This document shows positions 54,701 through 64,000 of a DNA stretch of 64,000 nucleotides, piece by piece. The notes below the pieces were generated by a model. That model saw only the letters and a program-made list of their open reading frames with translations. It searched no databases and was not told the origin of the DNA. Source of the stretch: Streptomyces sp. NRRL S-31. Its GTDB lineage: Bacteria; Actinomycetota; Actinomycetes; Streptomycetales; Streptomycetaceae. The stretch is from the NCBI RefSeq assembly GCF_000718775.1, contig NZ_JOCB01000016.1, positions 27,815 to 91,814 on the forward strand, read 5' to 3'. How positions within the stretch are numbered: position 1 is the stretch's first letter; every line of letters starts with the position of its first letter. Both the position numbers and the translations under genes were made by a program.

Positions 54701-54760
54701 CAGACAGCTACGGCACTGACATCAGACAGCTACGGCACTGGCCGCAGACAGCTACGGCGC
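54701..54760 (+). repeat. three direct repeats with 22-bp period
   Basis: CAGACAGCTACGGCACTG occurs at 54701 and 54723, and a truncated copy CAGACAGCTACGGCGC at 54745. All lie in the gap just before the arabinofuranosidase gene. They may be regulator half-sites on one helix face or slippage products. Confidence 0.75.
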
Positions 54761-54794
54761 CGCCGTGGGGCGGCACCGTCACAAAGGAGGTCTC

Positions 54795-56333
54795 ATGACC
54801 GGATCAGCCGTCGACCGCTGGCCAAGGCGATGGAAAGCCACGCTCCTCGTCGCCCTGGCGATGGTCGTGGCCGCGTTCGGTACCACGGCGTTCGCCGCGT
54901 CCTCGCGGACCGGCACGGCCACCACCGCCCATTCGGCAGTCCACTCAGCGAAGGCCATCGCGGCCGACGCGTCGCTGCCGTGTGACCTCTACGCCGCGGG
55001 CGGTACGCCGTGCGTGACGGCGCACTCCACCACCAGGGCGCTCTTCGCGTCGTACAACGGGCCGCTGTACCAGATCCAGAGGTCCTCCGATCACAGCTAC
55101 CGCGACATCCAAGTGATGAGCGCGGGCGGTTACGCCGACGCGGCGTCCCAGGTCTCCTTCTGCTCGGGCACGTCGTGCACGATCACGAAGATCTACGACC
55201 AGACCACCAAACACAACGACCTGCCGATCTCCTGGGGCGGCTACTGGAAGGGGCCCGGTCCCAACGGAGCCGACGTCGGGGCCGACGCCATGGCCCTGCC
55301 GGTGACCGCGGGTGGTCACCAGGTCTTCGGTGTCAAGGTCAAGCCCGGTGTCGGCTACCGGATCGACCACGCGAACGGCGTGGCCACCGGAGCCCAGCCC
55401 GAGGGCATCTACATGGTGACGTCGTCGGACTACACGAACCAGTGGTGCTGCTTCGACTACGGCAGCGGCGAGAACTCCCACACCGACACGGGCAACGCCA
55501 CCATGAACGCCCTCTACTGGGGCAACGCCTGCTGGTTCGGCGGGTGCACCGGCAGCGGTCCATGGGTCGAGGCCGACCTGGAGAACGGGATGTACCACAC
55601 CAACACCGGCTCCAACAAGGATCCCGACAACACCGGTGTGCACTACCCGTTCGTCAGCGCGTGGCTGAAGAACAACGGCACGAGCAATTTCACCCTCAAA
55701 TACGGCAACGGCGCCGGCGGCGGCCTGACCACCACGTTCTCCGGCCCGCTGCCGAACGGCTACTCGCCGATGAAGCTCGACAGTTCGGTGCTGCTCGGCA
55801 CCGGCGGAGACAACAGTGTCTCGGGCTCGGGCGAGTTCTTCGAGGGCGCGATGACGGCGGGCTACCCCTCCGACGCCACCGAGAACGCCGTGCAGGCCGC
55901 CATCACCGCGGCCGGTTACGGGTCGGGCGGCGGTACCAAGACGGGTGCGCTGCGCGCCGTGGGTGCGGGCAGGTGTCTGGAGGTGCCGGGTTCGTCCACG
56001 ACGGCGGGTACGCAGACCCAGATCCGGGACTGCACCAGCGCGGCGAACCAGACCTGGTCCCAGACCAACGCCCGGGACCTCACCGTGTACTCCGGCAGCA
56101 GCCGCCTGTGCCTGGACGCCTCCGGTCAGGGCACCAGTCCCGGCACCAAGGTCATCACCTGGTCCTGCAACGGCCAGTCCAACCAGCAGTGGAACGTCAA
56201 CGCGGACGGCACCGTCACCAGTGCCCAGTCGGGCCTGTGCCTGGACGTGACCGGCGCCGCCACCGCCAACGGCACCCCCGTCCAACTGTGGACCTGCAAC
56301 GGCCAGTCCAACCAGAAATGGTCCCTGAGCTGA
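54795..56333 (+). CDS. secreted GH54 alpha-L-arabinofuranosidase with ricin-type lectin
   Basis: A 512-residue exoenzyme. The signal peptide is in WKATLLVALAMVVAAFGTTAFAA. The catalytic domain starts LPCDLYAAGGTPCVTAHSTTRALFASYNGPLYQIQR. In the fungal AbfB numbering the nucleophile Glu and acid/base Asp correspond to Glu226 (CCFDYGSGEN) and Asp339 (LGTGGDNS). The C terminus carries a ricin-type trefoil lectin instead of the fungal AbfB-type module. It releases L-arabinofuranose side chains from arabinan, arabinoxylan or arabinogalactan. AAAGGAGG precedes the ATG. Confidence 0.92.
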   Translation: MTGSAVDRWPRRWKATLLVALAMVVAAFGTTAFAASSRTGTATTAHSAVHSAKAIAADASLPCDLYAAGGTPCVTAHSTTRALFASYNGPLYQIQRSSDHSYRDIQVMSAGGYADAASQVSFCSGTSCTITKIYDQTTKHNDLPISWGGYWKGPGPNGADVGADAMALPVTAGGHQVFGVKVKPGVGYRIDHANGVATGAQPEGIYMVTSSDYTNQWCCFDYGSGENSHTDTGNATMNALYWGNACWFGGCTGSGPWVEADLENGMYHTNTGSNKDPDNTGVHYPFVSAWLKNNGTSNFTLKYGNGAGGGLTTTFSGPLPNGYSPMKLDSSVLLGTGGDNSVSGSGEFFEGAMTAGYPSDATENAVQAAITAAGYGSGGGTKTGALRAVGAGRCLEVPGSSTTAGTQTQIRDCTSAANQTWSQTNARDLTVYSGSSRLCLDASGQGTSPGTKVITWSCNGQSNQQWNVNADGTVTSAQSGLCLDVTGAATANGTPVQLWTCNGQSNQKWSLS

Positions 56334-62661
<6,328 letters not shown>

Positions 62662-62889
62662 CACACCGGGACCAGGCACGGCACCGCTCCAACCTGGCCC
62701 CGGGCCAGGCATCGCGACCTCACATCGTTTGGAGCCGGTTGCCCGCGGCTGATGCTGTTCGGCGCGGAAGTCGCCGGTGCGCAGCAATACGCCTGTGTAC
62801 GTTGCCAAGAAGCGGCACGGCAGCGCACCAAAGAGACACCCCGCGCCGGCCGCGTCGTTGGCACCACCGGCGGGGCGGGCGGCTACGGG
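62662..62889. other. 228-nt spacer, nothing recognised
   Basis: No gene or repeat is evident between the esterase stop and the helicase remnant. Confidence 0.4.
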
Positions 62890-63235
62890 GCGGCCTCGAC
62901 GGCCGGCACCGCGCCCGCCCATTCCATGCCCGGCGCGGCGAGGACGGCGCGCTGCTCCGCCTCGACTTGGTGTTCGGAAGCCACATTCCCAGCTTCACCG
63001 GCACCGGCTCCGCCTCGCCGTCGACCGTGATCTCCACGACGGCGCCGCACAAGACGGGACGCTTCCCCTCCTTCTCCACCGGCGGCCATGTGTGCCCGGC
63101 AGGAACTGGGCCGGGCGCAACGTGGTCAAGGCCCAGCATCGCGAGCGCCAGGCCAGGGCGCGAAGATGCGGGGGCGGGCTGCACTCACCCAGGCCGAGAC
63201 GGATCTCGCTGCCGTCCGGCAGCGCGGTCGGCTGG
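62890..63235 (-). pseudogene. remnant of helicase-associated (HA) repeat protein
   Basis: On the minus strand LPDGSEIRLGLG, then LAMLGLDHVAPG, then VPVKLGMWLPNTKSRR, then AEQRAVLAAPGMEWA appear in different frames. The order and motifs fit repeats of the helicase-associated domain found at the C terminus of large actinobacterial and plasmid helicases. Several frameshifts are needed, so it is a dead fragment. The helicase core is not present. Confidence 0.55.
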
Positions 63236-63430
63236 TGCGGGGGGCGGGGCACGGAGCCCGACGTCGTACGCCATCGCGCCGAGGGCGAGGACTACGAGCG
63301 GCCACACGAGGGGGGAGGCTGCCGGGATGGTGCCGTGGACCAGGGCCGCGCCGAGACTGCCGGTGCCGAGTGTCGCGGTGCAGGCCGGCATGTTGGGTAG
63401 GGCGATCCGCAGCTCACTAATGTCCACTCG
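63185..63430 (-). pseudogene. short membrane-protein fragment next to a palindrome
   Basis: VDISELRIALPN resembles the first helix of DHA2-type MFS exporters, followed by a hydrophobic stretch ASPLVWPLVVLALGAMAYDVGL that does not continue the family. It probably represents a deleted transporter gene whose promoter region survives. Low confidence. Confidence 0.25.
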
Positions 63431-63437
63431 GTCATTA
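63418..63437. promoter_or_regulatory. TetR-type palindrome
   Basis: TAATGTCC-ACTC-GGTCATTA is an inverted repeat with one mismatched pair. It is AT-richer than its surroundings and lies at the possible start of the decayed transporter fragment, as TetR-family operators do. Confidence 0.5.
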
Positions 63438-63639
63438 ACGTCGGCATGGCACACGTATCTCCACGAGGCGACATGTCCGATATCAGGACGACACCATCTC
63501 CCGGCACCGGGCCGGGCGGCCCGGGACGGGGTTGAGGGCGCTCACCCGTCCGCTCACCATGCTCGTCTCGGCCTGCGGAGAGCGGCCGGTGATGCGCGCA
63601 GCGAATCTCTTCACCTTCCGGCGGCGGTGAGAGGCGCCG

Positions 63640-64000
63640 CTGGACCGGCGCGGTCAGGGCCCACGGGAAGCGTTCCGCGGCCGCCAGGACGTCCTCTCCG
63701 TCGAGTGCCGCGGCCGCCGGGGCCGGAGCCGGTGCCTGGTGAGGGGCGGGGGAGGCCGGCTGCTGAAGGTGGGCGAGCAGCAGGGCAGGAGAGGCGGCGC
63801 GCCCGCGCTGGACGGTGGCAGTGGTGTCGGCGGTGCGCAGCAAGGTGGCCGGTGACGTCGCGGGCCGCGACGGCCATCCGTCCGCGAAGCGCTGCTCGGA
63901 CCCGTGCGGGGTGCTGTTTTCGGGGATCCGGGTGTGGGCGCCGGCCACCGCCCCGGGCCTCCAGCTTCGACATGATGTCGTCGGCCTGCTTGTCCGTGAG
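63640..64000 (-). other. possible gene end or fragment at window edge, unidentified
   Basis: On the minus strand LTDKQADDIMSKLEA appears in one frame at the edge, and AGAHTRIPENSTPHGSEQRF and LDGEDVLAAAERFPWALT in another, both with high third-position GC. A frameshift would join them near 63950. I recognise no family. It may be a degraded gene running in from the right. Confidence 0.3.

Overview
The window is very GC-rich DNA with strong G/C bias at third codon positions, many GTG starts and many start/stop overlaps of the ATGA or GTGA type. It carries modular NRPS/PKS genes, F420- and FMN-type oxidoreductases, two P450s, and secreted glycosidases with ricin-type lectin domains. This is the picture of a Streptomyces-type actinomycete chromosome, probably an accessory arm region. 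No rRNA, tRNA, CRISPR array or origin was seen.

Layout. (1) 1-14.3 kb: the 3' part of an NRPS/PKS assembly line on one tightly coupled operon: C-A-T (Thr-like code, 5' end outside the window), C-A-T (Gly-like code), KS-AT-T (malonyl-type AT), a free-standing luciferase-like monooxygenase, an A-less C-T-E protein and an MFS exporter. (2) 14.4-20.3 kb: an F420-type oxidoreductase; a metal-stress pair of ArsR sensor and PIB-4 type P-type ATPase with a small 2Fe-2S protein; a SMI1/KNR4 protein; an AraC regulator divergent from a DUF2000 gene. (3) 20.7-29.9 kb: a second, compact biosynthetic operon. A palindromic promoter element and a 29-codon leader ORF precede a MATE exporter, a PaaK-like acid ligase, a serine hydroxymethyltransferase homologue with a rebuilt active site, a fold-type I aminotransferase, a 2-hydroxyacid dehydrogenase and a BBE-type FAD oxidase; a P450 gene faces the operon. 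I do not recognise its product, and it is my best candidate for an undescribed system.

(4) 30-50.4 kb: mostly single metabolic and regulatory genes (M20 peptidase with Lrp regulator, GNAT, methyltransferase, alpha/beta hydrolases, a TrmB/LuxR-type regulator, a 1.3-kaa subtilase, two SDRs, VOC, DUF3291, MFS with ArsR, EamA, P450). Several divergent intergenic regions hold clear palindromes or iterated repeats. (5) 50.4-52.9 kb: a gene graveyard (IS21-type IstA remnant, decayed lectin and arabinofuranosidase pieces, a hexanucleotide repeat). (6) 52.9-62.7 kb: five consecutive secreted enzymes, each with a C-terminal ricin-type lectin region: GH27, GH54, GH59, GH29 and a CE1-like esterase. Together they look like a toolkit for galactose-, arabinose- and fucose-decorated plant polysaccharide such as arabinogalactan (inference). 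(7) 62.7-64 kb: decayed helicase-associated repeats, a TetR-type palindrome and unresolved sequence at the right edge.

All functional calls come from reading motifs by eye. No database search was possible. Substrate codes, family assignments and regulatory links are stated as inference where they are.
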